Virus record (IMG/VR): IMGVR_UViG_3300034066_000777
Span: 1 to 28,773 of that record
From: a virus
DNA length: 28,773 bases
Direction: 5' to 3' (one strand)
Of the stretch, positions 1 through 7,800 are shown one piece after another. The position numbers were made by a program, and so were the translations under genes. The first letter of the stretch is position 1; each line of letters begins with the position of its first letter. A model generated the notes under the pieces. The model searched no databases. It worked only from the letters and a program-made list of their open reading frames with translations, and was not told the DNA's origin.

Positions 1-33
1 GAGGGCGCCGTACAGCTTGATCTTACGCAGCAT
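1..33 (-). CDS. Tail assembly protein I (lambda gpI-like), 5' end only
   Basis: The first 11 codons of a minus-strand gene lie at the left edge and read [11 protein letters not shown]. This matches the usual opening of lambda gpI-type tail-tip assembly proteins, which start with a short basic stretch followed by LYG. A strong SD sequence, AAGGAGG, sits 7 bases upstream of the ATG. The start overlaps the 3' end of the K-like gene by 11 bases, as in the lambda K-I junction. The identification rests on position, SD and 11 residues. The rest of the gene, and the expected central fibre gene J, lie outside the window. Confidence 0.6.
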   Translation of the reverse strand, partial: MLRKIKLYGAL

Positions 34-730
34 GACGCAACCTCCTTCCTACGCATTTTAGGGCCCAACCTCCAAGGATATCCCTAGATGACAACCGTCC
101 CTGCAGATGGTGAAGCATCATCTGATCACCCAGATACACAGCGCAATGGTTCAGGCCAGGGCTGCTGATGCTCATGAACAGCAGGTCGCCTTTTTCTAGT
201 TCTTCATCAGGTAGCAACTCACGGAAGCCTGTCGCCTTCCAGCGATCATCAAAGTACGGTTTGGCCTGAAAGTCTTCTGGGTTGGTGGAGCGTTCCCAGT
301 CGCGTAGCTTGATGCCCTGCTCGGCATACCAGTCACGCGCCAGTGTCCAGCAGTCATGCACCGCCCACACCCACTCGCGGCCAATCAATGGCGCCTTATA
401 CCCGCATGGCTTGCATTCGCCCCAGGTTTCTAGATTGGGGTTGACGATGTACCAAGGCAAGCCGCTGGCTTCACATGCGGCGCGGTCCGCTGGTGATGGA
501 TGCGGTGGCGTGCTCGGGTGACTGTGGACAATGGCCAGCACCTCGCCTTGATCCTCGGCTGCGGCGTAGTCCTCGGTTGACAGCACAAACATCTGATCCG
601 GTGCTGCTGCTTGGTTGCGGCATGGGATGTAGTGCTCGCGGCCTTTGATGACCACCAGCAACCCACAGGCCTCGCGGGGTTGTTCCGCCTTGGCGTGCTC
701 TAGTGCCGCGTCGCGCCAGGTCATTGTCAT
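23..730 (-). CDS. Tail tip assembly protein K (JAMM/MPN plus NlpC/P60)
   Basis: This is a 235-residue two-domain protein of the lambda gpK family, which acts in tail-tip assembly and is thought to have peptidase or peptidoglycan hydrolase activity. Residues 1-110 form a JAMM/MPN metalloprotease domain. Its Glu20 lies in EACGLL, and the zinc motif is H69-S-H71 with S79 and D82. Residues 115-235 form an NlpC/P60 domain with Cys127 in [11 protein letters not shown], His195 in LNHCAVYLG and a further His near 208. All expected catalytic residues of both domains are present, so both may be active. It overlaps gene L by an ATGA junction and the gpI-like gene by 11 bases. A second ATG two codons in is an alternative start. 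Confidence 0.9.
   Translation of the reverse strand: MTMTWRDAALEHAKAEQPREACGLLVVIKGREHYIPCRNQAAAPDQMFVLSTEDYAAAEDQGEVLAIVHSHPSTPPHPSPADRAACEASGLPWYIVNPNLETWGECKPCGYKAPLIGREWVWAVHDCWTLARDWYAEQGIKLRDWERSTNPEDFQAKPYFDDRWKATGFRELLPDEELEKGDLLFMSISSPGLNHCAVYLGDQMMLHHLQGRLSSRDILGGWALKCVGRRLRHAA
41..47 (-). promoter_or_regulatory. Ribosome binding site of the gpI-like gene
   Basis: The minus strand reads AAGGAGG, a full match to the anti-SD sequence, 7 bases before the ATG at 33. It lies inside the K-like coding sequence. It is notable because most genes of this window have weak or no SD sequences. Confidence 0.7.
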
Positions 731-1704
731 CCGCTGACTGTACCAACGCCAGGGAAGCCGCCAAACGGTAGTTCAGCATTCTGCCCGAACCGCAGGTGAC
801 AGCTATTGAGCCGCTTGCCGCATACATCACCAGATGCGCTCAGCACCGGCTGGTCTGCGGCGTCAAAGTAGTTAGTGCCGGTGTAACCACATTCAGCAGA
901 GCGGTAGGTCCACGGGCACAGGTTGGCGATGCACTGCCGCTTGGGTGCCCGCACACCGGCAAGGTCAAAGCTGGCCGCCAACTCAAACTCAACAAGGTTG
1001 CGATTTTCTGCGCTTTTGCGGTCGATGTAATAAATCTCTCGCGGGAACTCGGCGCTGGTATCTTCTGTCGGATTGGTTGGTTCCAGCAGAAAATGGCCGC
1101 CGTCTTCCATCAGTAACGCATCACCATCCTCAAGTAAAAGGATGTCACCACTGACCGGAAAATTAACGGCATCTAGATACTTGGCCAGCGTGCGGATGCG
1201 CGTTACCTTGGCGCCTTCTAAGCCAACCGGCAGGCTGAGGATGATGGCCGTAACCGTGCCAAAAATGTTGCTAACGCGAATCCTTGGCCGCGGCAATGTT
1301 CCTTGGCCGCTGTACTCAAACCCGTCTGCTTCAATCGGAAACTTCAAATAGCTATTGCCACGCCAAACCACATCGCCGTTATTGACTAGGTTGGTGCCCG
1401 AGTGGAAACGATAAACCTCGTTGCTGCCGTGGATGGCAGTGACCAGCTCCAGCTCAAATAGCTCAATGATTGCGCTGGGGTTAGATGTCTGAAAGTCACC
1501 TGACAGAATGGTGACCGCCATCCATGTAACAGTGCCATCGACAGTGGTATTACCGATGACCGTCGGCCAGAACGGTTCCGTCGCGCTAGTCGTACCGGCA
1601 ACCGTGCAACGGAAAAAGAATCCCGTCGCTGGCGGAATCGTGGCCTGTACAACATCACCGACGTTGTAGGCGTAACTAGCTTGCCACAGTGCAGGTGCGG
1701 TCAT
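727..1704 (-). CDS. Minor tail protein L with an extra N-terminal domain
   Basis: This is a lambda gpL-type tail-tip protein of 325 residues; lambda gpL is about 232. The body from about residue 70 has the family's features: a RLxLP-like beta region and a C-terminal cysteine set (C258, C263, C272, C295, C302) around [14 protein letters not shown]. In lambda gpL such cysteines bind an iron-sulfur cluster. Residues 1-68 look like a separate aromatic-rich beta module (YNVGDVV, EPFWP, DGTVTW) of a type often attached to phage tail proteins, possibly carbohydrate-binding. A short repeated insert, [15 protein letters not shown], lies at 189-203. The gene is coupled to K (ATGA) and to M (one-base overlap). 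The family call is firm. The role of the added module is inference. Confidence 0.85.
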   Translation of the reverse strand: MTAPALWQASYAYNVGDVVQATIPPATGFFFRCTVAGTTSATEPFWPTVIGNTTVDGTVTWMAVTILSGDFQTSNPSAIIELFELELVTAIHGSNEVYRFHSGTNLVNNGDVVWRGNSYLKFPIEADGFEYSGQGTLPRPRIRVSNIFGTVTAIILSLPVGLEGAKVTRIRTLAKYLDAVNFPVSGDILLLEDGDALLMEDGGHFLLEPTNPTEDTSAEFPREIYYIDRKSAENRNLVEFELAASFDLAGVRAPKRQCIANLCPWTYRSAECGYTGTNYFDAADQPVLSASGDVCGKRLNSCHLRFGQNAELPFGGFPGVGTVSG

Positions 1705-2039
1705 CAGGGTTCAAATACTTCGCGGAATGTGGCTTGTACTTGGTTGTTATTGCAGTTGCTTAGCGTGACCTGCCATTCTTCGCAAATGTATTTCCCGGCG
1801 CTGCCGCGGGGTGGAGTCCAATCAAAAGATTCAACGCCACCACGCGCCTCTAAGAATGAAACTATGTTTTCCCGCTCGGCATCTGTTCGGTTGGCAAAGC
1901 TCAACGTCCACTCTTTTGGGTCAGGGTTAAGCCCAAAAGTAACCCGCTGCTCATAGCCGTCACCTGCCTGGAAACGCCGGACCCGTGGCTTGCTTGCCTC
2001 GGTTGCTTCAAAGCTTGGAGTGTAGGTAAAAGTTGCCAT
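1704..2039 (-). CDS. Minor tail protein M
   Basis: This 111-residue protein has the typical length and pattern of the lambda gpM family of tail-tip proteins: an N-terminal FTYTPSF, then RRFQAGDGYEQRVTFGLNP, then WTLSF, and a C-terminal FDWTPP motif followed by a beta-rich tail. It joins the tape measure and tail tip in lambda-like tails. It lies directly between the tape-measure gene (3 bases apart) and gene L (one-base overlap), the conserved H-M-L order. The call is supported by both motif and synteny. Confidence 0.87.
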   Translation of the reverse strand: MATFTYTPSFEATEASKPRVRRFQAGDGYEQRVTFGLNPDPKEWTLSFANRTDAERENIVSFLEARGGVESFDWTPPRGSAGKYICEEWQVTLSNCNNNQVQATFREVFEP

Positions 2040-2042
2040 GGG

Positions 2043-4322
2043 TTAAGCCGCCAGCAATCCGCCGGGTCGCCGTTGTTTAATCAATTCTGCCTGCACTGCC
2101 TGCGAAATGGCACGGCCAAGTTTTTCACCTTGGCCAGCGTTCCCCTGCACCTGGCTGCCCTTGGCATCCACGCTCACGTTGACGGTGGTATTACCGCCGC
2201 CGCCGCCCTGCATTGCAACCGGAATCCGCCGGCCATCGGGGAGGGGCACATAGGCCTCAGGCTTGCTGCCTTCGCCAAACATTGCCAATTGAGGACTGTT
2301 GGCAATGCCACCGCGTGCGTAAGTTTTCAACGGCATCGGGCCGTCGCCGGTCATGATGCCACCGCCAGCAAAAGTAAAGCCGGGAAAAATGCCACCAAGG
2401 GCTTTTACAATTGGCCCAATAATTGCCGCGCGAATTGCGATACGCGCCAAGTCAGAAAGAATACTGGTGGCTAGTTCCTTGAAATTGGCCTTGCCGGTGG
2501 TGACGAACGCCGTCAGTTGGTCCTCCAAACCTTGCAGACCACTGGTGACAGCTTCGCCAATGGCACCGCCCAAGTCCTTGACGCTGTTGTAGTAGTCTTG
2601 CAAGCGGTCACGAATGCCAACGCCAATAGATTCGCTGTCAGCTTTCTGCTTTGCAGTTGCGGCATCCAGCGCGCCAGCACGCTCACGCAACAGCCGCACA
2701 TGCTCAGCCAGTGCGGGGTTGGTCTGAGCAAGAATGTCCAGCTGCAGCAGGTTTACCTGAGCATTTAACTTTTCCAGCTCGGTCAGTTCGGCTTTGCCGC
2801 GCACTACCTCTGCAATTTTGGCGTCGTATTCAGCAACGCTGGGAAGCAAGTCTTTCAACCCTTGCAGGTAGGTTTGATCAGCAAGCGCCACGCTTGCTGC
2901 GGAGAACCTATCAATCAAATCAGCAAAAGGCTTTACGTCTAGCTGGCCACCGGCTTCGTTGATTTCGCGCGCTAGCTCGACCACGCTCAGCGTGAGTTGC
3001 TTTACCTTTCGGTCGTTTTCGGTGATTGCCTCGTTGCGCTGCAAAAACAGTTGATCGGTAGCCGATGCGCCCACGCCTGCATAAGCCGCCGCAACATCCG
3101 CAATGCTGTTTTGCAATTGCCCTTGCAGGTCGATTGCCTTGCGGGTCAAACCTTGCCGCCGCTCCAGCAGTCGTTCCTGCTCTGCAGCAGCCCGCTTTTC
3201 TTCTGCTGCTGCCCGTCGCGCAGCGGCTTCTGCCCCCCTATCCGCTTCGCTGGTGTCAAGTGCCATCGAACGGCCACCCGTGCGGCGACCAGTGCCAGGC
3301 GAGGACGCAGACCCAAACGCCAGTTTGCCAAGGTCCGCCAAAATCTTTTTTTGTTCTTCAATGCCGCTTGTCACTCGGTTAGTAATTACATTCCACGCAC
3401 CAGCAAAGTCACCCGAAAACGCCGCTTGCGCTGCTTGCACTGCCGCCACGATGTTCTTAATTAAAATGTCCACCGCCTTGACAACGGTGTAAATGACCAC
3501 CGCAACGCCGCGAATGCCCACCTCAATAATTTTAAATAACGCCGTCCAATCCTGATCTGTGTTAAACAGATCGCTAAACACTTCAAGAATTGACTGCAAC
3601 GCCGGCAATAGCGCATCGGTTAGTTCCAACCCAAAACCTTGCGCTTTAATGCCAAGCGTTGTAATTGTGTCATTGAATAAATCAGAGCGCGCGGCAAAAT
3701 CTTCACCTACTTTGTAAGTAAACTCTTCAATGCTGGCCGAGCCTTCATTTAGCAACGGAATCAAGTCCGCGCCGGACTTGCCAAAAATTGCAACCGCTGC
3801 GGCCGCTTTTTGCGCACCATCGGGCAAATCGGCAAACCGATCAGCAATCTGCTTCAGTGCTTCATCGGCTGGCACCACCTGGCCGTTGGCATCTTTGACA
3901 TTGACGCCCAACGCCTTGAACTTCTGCGCCAGCCCGTCGTTGCCTTCGGCTGCCTTGACAAGGTTGACGTTGAGCTTGGTCAGTCCCTTGCCCACCGTGG
4001 CTATGTCCACGTCTGCCAGCTTGGCAGCATTGCCAATGCCGATCAACGCATTGGCTGCAATGCCAGTCTTTGCTTGCAGGTTAAATAGCTCGTCGCCTGC
4101 GTCAATCGATTTTTTTACAACAGCCGTCAGCCCGCCCACAATGGCGCTTCCAGCTATTGCAGCGCCAAAGCCCGCCACTGCGCCCTTAAGAGTGTTAAAG
4201 CCCAGCGCAGCGTTCTTTGCCTGCCCCTGCAGGCCCTGCATGGAGTTGCCCAGTCGGCGAATATTGTTTTCGCCCTGAACGTCCGCCTTGATGCGGAGCA
4301 TGGCGTCCATGTTCATCGCCAT
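2043..4322 (-). CDS. Tail tape-measure protein (lambda gpH-like)
   Basis: At 759 residues this is the longest virion gene. It sets tail length and is expected to be ejected into the cell envelope. Visible features are a hydrophobic segment near residues 48-70 (AVAGFGAAIAGSAIVGGL), a second near 270-290 (GVAVVIYTVVKAVDILI), an alanine/arginine/glutamate-rich coiled-coil region around 355-400, a third hydrophobic stretch near 635-665, and a glycine-rich C-terminus with TTVNVSVDAKGSQ, typical of lambda gpH C-termini. It starts one base after the stop of the T frame. ATG codons at residues 3 and 5 are alternative starts. The length suggests a tail of roughly 110 nm by the usual rule of about 0.15 nm per residue (inference). 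Confidence 0.92.
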   Translation of the reverse strand: MAMNMDAMLRIKADVQGENNIRRLGNSMQGLQGQAKNAALGFNTLKGAVAGFGAAIAGSAIVGGLTAVVKKSIDAGDELFNLQAKTGIAANALIGIGNAAKLADVDIATVGKGLTKLNVNLVKAAEGNDGLAQKFKALGVNVKDANGQVVPADEALKQIADRFADLPDGAQKAAAAVAIFGKSGADLIPLLNEGSASIEEFTYKVGEDFAARSDLFNDTITTLGIKAQGFGLELTDALLPALQSILEVFSDLFNTDQDWTALFKIIEVGIRGVAVVIYTVVKAVDILIKNIVAAVQAAQAAFSGDFAGAWNVITNRVTSGIEEQKKILADLGKLAFGSASSPGTGRRTGGRSMALDTSEADRGAEAAARRAAAEEKRAAAEQERLLERRQGLTRKAIDLQGQLQNSIADVAAAYAGVGASATDQLFLQRNEAITENDRKVKQLTLSVVELAREINEAGGQLDVKPFADLIDRFSAASVALADQTYLQGLKDLLPSVAEYDAKIAEVVRGKAELTELEKLNAQVNLLQLDILAQTNPALAEHVRLLRERAGALDAATAKQKADSESIGVGIRDRLQDYYNSVKDLGGAIGEAVTSGLQGLEDQLTAFVTTGKANFKELATSILSDLARIAIRAAIIGPIVKALGGIFPGFTFAGGGIMTGDGPMPLKTYARGGIANSPQLAMFGEGSKPEAYVPLPDGRRIPVAMQGGGGGNTTVNVSVDAKGSQVQGNAGQGEKLGRAISQAVQAELIKQRRPGGLLAA

Positions 4323-4323
4323 C

Positions 4324-4563
4324 TCAACTGCACCTGCTGTTGATTGTGACCATCGCCGCTGCCTCCATTACCTGCAGGTCCTCCAGGAGCGCGCGCTGGT
4401 CTTTTACTTCATACATCATAAAGAGCCAAGCCAGGGCTCCATAGTCCAATCCCAGCACGCCATTCATGGTCGTGCGCCACTGGGTTTGCACTCGCAGAAA
4501 CATCTCCACCACCGGCCAATTTTCTTCCCACACTTCAAAATCTTCACACGGCTGCTCAGGCAT
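4324..4563 (-). CDS. T-like tail assembly chaperone frame (DUF1799-like)
   Basis: From the first ATG in this frame the protein is 79 residues. It contains FEVWEENWPVVEMFLRVQTQWR and GLDYGALAWLF, the signature of the DUF1799 family found in the T position of lambda-like tails. The frame is open upstream without a stop through the end of the G gene, as far as the slippery heptamer at 4644-4650. The biologically relevant product is therefore probably a G-T fusion of about 225 residues (5000 down to 4324) made by -1 frameshifting, with this ORF as its C-terminal T domain. The ATG at 4563 has no good SD. In lambda, gpGT binds the tape measure through T, and the tape-measure gene follows here too. 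Confidence 0.8.
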   Translation of the reverse strand: MPEQPCEDFEVWEENWPVVEMFLRVQTQWRTTMNGVLGLDYGALAWLFMMYEVKDQRALLEDLQVMEAAAMVTINSRCS

Positions 4564-4640
4564 AACAATGCCCAGAGCTGCTGCGTCTGCGTCAGTTTCA
4601 TCAACTACGCCGCCGCCGGCCCAATGCTCGGCGGCCTCTG

Positions 4641-5000
4641 TCAGTTTTTTCTCTTGGCTCCCTTGATGCTGTCCATGTACGCCTTGAGCACAGCAACCGC
4701 GAGAAATGGCACCTCCAGCAACTGCTGCAGGGCCTTTTGGCTGAATGGGATCTCCTTGCCGTCGTCACCAGTCACGCCGGACCAACCGACCAGCAGTTCG
4801 GCTGCCATCTCGGTGATGCGGTCTAGGTCGCCAAGATCTTCCAGCTTTTGCAGCTCGGCCACCATTGGTCCAATCTTGCTCTGCGGATGGCGCTTGAACT
4901 CACCGTCAAACGTCTGTTTTTCGTGGCGGCCACCATCGACAGGAATATCGAAGGTGACCGGCCAGACGTAGGTATCGGATTGCTTAAGGACAAACGCCAT
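4641..5000 (-). CDS. Tail assembly chaperone G
   Basis: This is a 119-residue acidic and helical protein between the tail tube and the tape measure, the position of lambda gpG. The N-terminus MAFVLKQSDTYVWPVTF is the beta segment common to phage tail assembly chaperones. The C-terminus ends KGAKRKN, and the stop codon directly follows a slippery heptamer. The ATG has a strong SD (AAAGGAGT at 5008-5015) that overlaps the stop codon of the tail-tube gene. The expected role is to coat the tape measure during tail assembly, with the longer G-T form as a minor product. Confidence 0.82.
   Translation of the reverse strand: MAFVLKQSDTYVWPVTFDIPVDGGRHEKQTFDGEFKRHPQSKIGPMVAELQKLEDLGDLDRITEMAAELLVGWSGVTGDDGKEIPFSQKALQQLLEVPFLAVAVLKAYMDSIKGAKRKN
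4644..4650 (-). promoter_or_regulatory. Programmed -1 ribosomal frameshift site
   Basis: The minus strand carries the heptamer A AAA AAC in the G reading frame (codons AGA AAA AAC TGA). This is a canonical X XXY YYZ slippery sequence, immediately before the G stop codon. A -1 slip continues as AAA CTG ACA GAG into the T frame, which is open to 4324. The predicted fusion is about 225 residues. Lambda and many other phages make the G/GT chaperone pair by the same mechanism, though lambda uses GGGAAAG. A downstream stimulatory structure is possible in the GC-rich segment 4605-4640 but was not modelled. Confidence 0.85.
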
Positions 5001-5013
5001 GCAGGAAACTCCT

Positions 5014-5943
5014 TTAGGTGAAGGCGAGGCTTAACTCATCATTGCCGGCCGTGGTCGGCACCGCAACATAAGGGATGTTAAGCATTTGCACGCCATCTTG
5101 GTCCCCGTAGGTCGGGTTAGTGATGTCGCACTGGCCAGCTGTAAGAGTGACACGGTTGCCAGCCGTGGTGCCGTGCAGGAAGGTGAGGTTTCCGGTGGTC
5201 TCGGTTTGGGCGATGCTGAAATAATCCTTAGTAGCCAGCGCCGGTGCCTCGATCATCACAGTGCCGCTGGGGGCGCGGTCAGTGATGAGGATTTCCTTGG
5301 TACAGCCAACCAGCTCGCGGTAAACCGTTTCATTCGCAATATCTAGGCTGACCGACTGAAGGCAACCGGCATAGCTGAAGAACTGGAAGCTAGACGTGTT
5401 GCCCTGCTTGAAGATCAGCGGGCTGGCTTGAGCGCTGTAGGTAACGGAAGGCAGCGCCGTGTCTGTCGGGGCGTTGTAAACGCCGATCATCGTGAAGTCG
5501 ATTGTGGGGATCTGACCCACTTCGGCGTTCAAAACAAACGTGCCCCGGCAACCGGTCAGGATGTGGCGGATGCCGTCGTTGTTGAAATAAATTGTCGCAG
5601 AACTTAAAGAGCTGCTAACCGGCGCATAGGTGACGCTGGTGGCAGCCACGATGGTCTCTGACAATCCACAGGCCTGCAGAACGGCGCCATAGCGAGGCGC
5701 AGTGCCAGCCGTGCCGGAACCAGCCAGCTCGACCTGAAACGTAATGCTGACGCGCGTGTTAGCCAGCAACTGAGGGCTGTTGCCAAAGTAAGGACGGATC
5801 AGATCGCGGCTGACTACATCAGCCTCAATAGGCGTGATTTCCAGGTTCCGCACCAAGAGGGCATCGGTTCCAGCCGGAGTGCTGTCCGTCCCGTAGGTGG
5901 ATTCCTTTTTAACCTGGATCAGTCTTTTGCGTGTCAGAGCCAT
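5014..5943 (-). CDS. Major tail tube protein
   Basis: This 309-residue beta-rich protein has the profile of phage tail tube proteins: a basic N-terminus with KKESTYGTD and AGTDALLVRNLEITP, an RDLIRPYFG segment, and central strands ending in TFVLNAEVGQIPTIDFTMIGVY. It is longer than lambda gpV (246). Several cysteine-containing strands are visible in the second half, and the extra length may reflect an additional surface domain. It lies between the small 52-residue gene and the G chaperone, the usual place of the tail tube gene. Its 5' end overlaps the small upstream gene by 35 bases, and its stop overlaps the SD of G. Confidence 0.87.
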   Translation of the reverse strand: MALTRKRLIQVKKESTYGTDSTPAGTDALLVRNLEITPIEADVVSRDLIRPYFGNSPQLLANTRVSITFQVELAGSGTAGTAPRYGAVLQACGLSETIVAATSVTYAPVSSSLSSATIYFNNDGIRHILTGCRGTFVLNAEVGQIPTIDFTMIGVYNAPTDTALPSVTYSAQASPLIFKQGNTSSFQFFSYAGCLQSVSLDIANETVYRELVGCTKEILITDRAPSGTVMIEAPALATKDYFSIAQTETTGNLTFLHGTTAGNRVTLTAGQCDITNPTYGDQDGVQMLNIPYVAVPTTAGNDELSLAFT

Positions 5944-6067
5944 CGCTCAGTTCCTCGATTTGGGGTTCGGGAGGCTTTGCTGGCTCAGTCCGCTCGACGA
6001 GCGTTCTCTTGCCAGTTTTGGGATTGAGTAGGTAGGACCCACCCACGCCGTAGTGTTCATCCATCAT
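5909..6067 (-). CDS. Small conserved-type tail-region protein, 52 aa
   Basis: A short minus-strand ORF reads ATGATGGATGAACACTACGG and ends at TAA 5911-5909. The protein begins MMDEHYGVGGSYLLNPKTG and continues with KRTLVERTEPAKPPEP and an acidic, Gln/Asp-rich tail. It fills the interval between the tail terminator and the tail tube and overlaps the latter by 35 bases, which suggests translational coupling. The G-G-S-Y and V-E-R-T-E pattern resembles small proteins encoded just before the tail tube in many siphoviruses. No function is known to me. The second ATG (6064) is an equally good start. No SD is apparent. Confidence 0.7.
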   Translation of the reverse strand: MMDEHYGVGGSYLLNPKTGKRTLVERTEPAKPPEPQIEELSDGSDTQKTDPG

Positions 6068-6075
6068 CGTAGCTG

Positions 6076-6507
6076 CTAGGGACTCAAGGCCAAGTTAGTC
6101 ACCTGTGTTCGATACTTCACTGCAAAATCGCAAGAGATCACCCCAGATGGCTGGTCTGCTTCTTGCAAGTCAAAGCTAACCGATACCGGCTGAACGTCAT
6201 AAGCAAAGCCATTGCAAGTCAGGTCAGCCATAATCTTGGCGTGAAGCGACTCAATGATCGGGTCTGCCACTTGATCTGGCACGTCACCCCGAACAATCAC
6301 CGCGATCCGCACGGTCATTGTCCAATCCAGCGTTGGCAGTGCCGTTAGCTGCTGGCAGACATCGCTGATCGGTTCAACGACAATTGCCGGCAGCTCACCG
6401 CGTTGCAACGGTTCAACCCTGCTGCGATAGATCCGCGTACTGACACCCGTGGTGCCCGTCAGGTTGGTGCGGATTCTGGCCAGGATTGACTCGCGATGAG
6501 TAGTCAT
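6076..6507 (-). CDS. Tail terminator protein (lambda gpU-like)
   Basis: This 143-residue protein begins MTTHRESILARIRTNL, the helical start typical of tail terminator proteins. It continues with YRSRVEPLQRGELPAIVV and a beta pattern with alternating hydrophobics (WTMTVRIAVIVRG). Terminators cap the tail tube at the head-proximal end and set the final length together with the tape measure. The gene lies upstream of the tail tube gene as in lambda (U before V). It overlaps the stop of the preceding beta-sandwich gene by 4 bases. Family assignment rests on length, pattern and synteny. No single diagnostic motif exists. Confidence 0.78.
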   Translation of the reverse strand: MTTHRESILARIRTNLTGTTGVSTRIYRSRVEPLQRGELPAIVVEPISDVCQQLTALPTLDWTMTVRIAVIVRGDVPDQVADPIIESLHAKIMADLTCNGFAYDVQPVSVSFDLQEADQPSGVISCDFAVKYRTQVTNLALSP

Positions 6508-7142
6508 GATGATGCCACCTGAACCACTGTGCAGATAATGCCAGGAATGCTGGGATGGGTAGGACTGCTTCCAGCAGATTCCGCGTGAATGTAAGCCGCG
6601 ACGTTAGTGGTTGACCATATCAGCTCGATGTAGTCTTCGGCGTTGAGACCTAAAACGAAATTGACTGTGCCGATTACGTTACCAGCGATTCCTCCGTGGC
6701 TGCTAATAATGCTGAACCTGCTGTCGCTAGCAGGCACGTCCCCACTGCTGCCGGCATTATTCTTGCGCAACCAAACATTAATGTCGTGAATAGAGCTGTC
6801 AGTGTTGCTAAATTGAATTGAAAAGGTGATGCTATAAACGCCTGGATGATCAACCGTTAGGCGCGTTTCAGAAATAACTTTTATGCCACGGCTTGCCGTG
6901 TCAACCTGCCGCAGCTTGATCGAATAGGCCGTGTTTGCCAATGCCGCCACTTGAGATGTCTCATCCCAAAACGATCCCCAATATCCAGGGCAACCAAAAT
7001 ATGGCAATTCAGACCATGGCGTTTTGCCGTCGCCAATTTTTAAATTCTCAGTTTCTTTTTCGACGCCAGGTTCTCCTGCCATCAGCACTGGATTGAGTGC
7101 CGACCACTGGCTACGAGTGTTGATCTTGAAGGGACCGCTCAT
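6504..7142 (-). CDS. Virion beta-sandwich protein with tropism-type N-terminus
   Basis: The protein has 212 residues. Residues 1-50 (INTRSQWSALNPVLMAGEPG, LKIGDGKTPWSELPYFG) match the short N-terminal module found on many phage fibre and tropism proteins. The remainder is a predicted jelly-roll: WGSFWDETSQVAA, DHPGVYSITFSIQFS, VWLRKNNAG, NFVLGLNAEDYIELIWS, and a closing PSIPGIICTVVQV. I recognise the latter pattern from structural proteins of marine cyanophages, where it is common but of unknown function. The gene sits between the joining protein and the tail terminator, where lambda has Z. It is probably a surface-exposed neck or head decoration that binds other molecules (inference). It overlaps both neighbours by 4 bases. 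Confidence 0.72.
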   Translation of the reverse strand: MSGPFKINTRSQWSALNPVLMAGEPGVEKETENLKIGDGKTPWSELPYFGCPGYWGSFWDETSQVAALANTAYSIKLRQVDTASRGIKVISETRLTVDHPGVYSITFSIQFSNTDSSIHDINVWLRKNNAGSSGDVPASDSRFSIISSHGGIAGNVIGTVNFVLGLNAEDYIELIWSTTNVAAYIHAESAGSSPTHPSIPGIICTVVQVASS

Positions 7143-7417
7143 GTCTTCTGGATCCCAAGTTGAACAAACTTGCCGTCATCGAGCAACATGGTTTCTCGAA
7201 CGGTGTAAGCAGTCCCATCCACGGTAATCGAATCGCCGCGGATGAGACTGCCAAAAGCGGAGGTCCTAGCGGTCAACGTGTAATCGGTGGTGAGCACCAT
7301 TCCATCGCTGATCACTTGACTGGGCATATCCAGAATTCCTTGAGCGGCAGTGGCGCCAGCCGTGCAGCTAACGCCAAAGTCCGCCAAGAAAATATCCAGG
7401 TCCTCCGCAAACGCCAT
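7139..7417 (-). CDS. Head-tail joining protein (lambda gpFII-like)
   Basis: This 92-residue protein opens MAFAEDLDIFLADFGV and continues with beta strands through DGTAYTVRETMLLDDGKFVQLGI. This is the arrangement of lambda gpFII-type joining proteins: a short helix, then a small barrel ending in a YxVRE...DG...L pattern. FII binds the completed head and provides the surface for tail attachment. Spacing to the neighbours is minimal (2 bases upstream, a 4-base overlap downstream). The length is slightly below lambda FII (117). Confidence 0.75.
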   Translation of the reverse strand: MAFAEDLDIFLADFGVSCTAGATAAQGILDMPSQVISDGMVLTTDYTLTARTSAFGSLIRGDSITVDGTAYTVRETMLLDDGKFVQLGIQKT

Positions 7418-7419
7418 GA

Positions 7420-7800
7420 TTAGCTGTACTTCGCGGAAGCAAGACCAATCACAGCCACGGCACCAGCGCCAGTGCCACCAGCAACGGTGGTAGAGACTTT
7501 CACAAAGCGCTTCAAAGAAGTCACGTTGACGAAAATCTTTTGCAGCGATGCAGTGTTAGCGGTGGTGGTGGTGAAAGCGCCGCCGCTCACGTCGGTGTAA
7601 GAACCGCCGGAAGTGTCGGATTCGGTCAGCTTGACGGCATAGGTAATGCTGGCACCGCCGGCTTCGGCGTCCAACAGCACAGCCATGTCGCCCTCGTAGC
7701 CCTGCAGGTCAATAGCAGAGCCGGTCCCGGTTGCGGTCACAACGTCGTTGCGCAGCAGACCGAGAACCGTGGTTTTAGAACCAAGGTTGTGGATGGTCAT
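7420..7800 (-). CDS. Head-region virion structural protein, beta-rich
   Basis: This 126-residue protein is rich in Thr, Ser, Ala and Gly. It resembles the small beta-sandwich structural proteins often encoded just after the capsid gene: an N-terminal helix and strand, GYEGDMAVLLDAEAGG, then YAVKLTESDTSGGSYTDV, and a closing RFVKVSTTV. The ESD...Y.DV motif is common in these proteins. Decoration or head-completion roles are possible. I cannot assign it to a named lambda gene. It overlaps the upstream small gene by 4 bases. Confidence 0.65.
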   Translation of the reverse strand: MTIHNLGSKTTVLGLLRNDVVTATGTGSAIDLQGYEGDMAVLLDAEAGGASITYAVKLTESDTSGGSYTDVSGGAFTTTTANTASLQKIFVNVTSLKRFVKVSTTVAGGTGAGAVAVIGLASAKYS

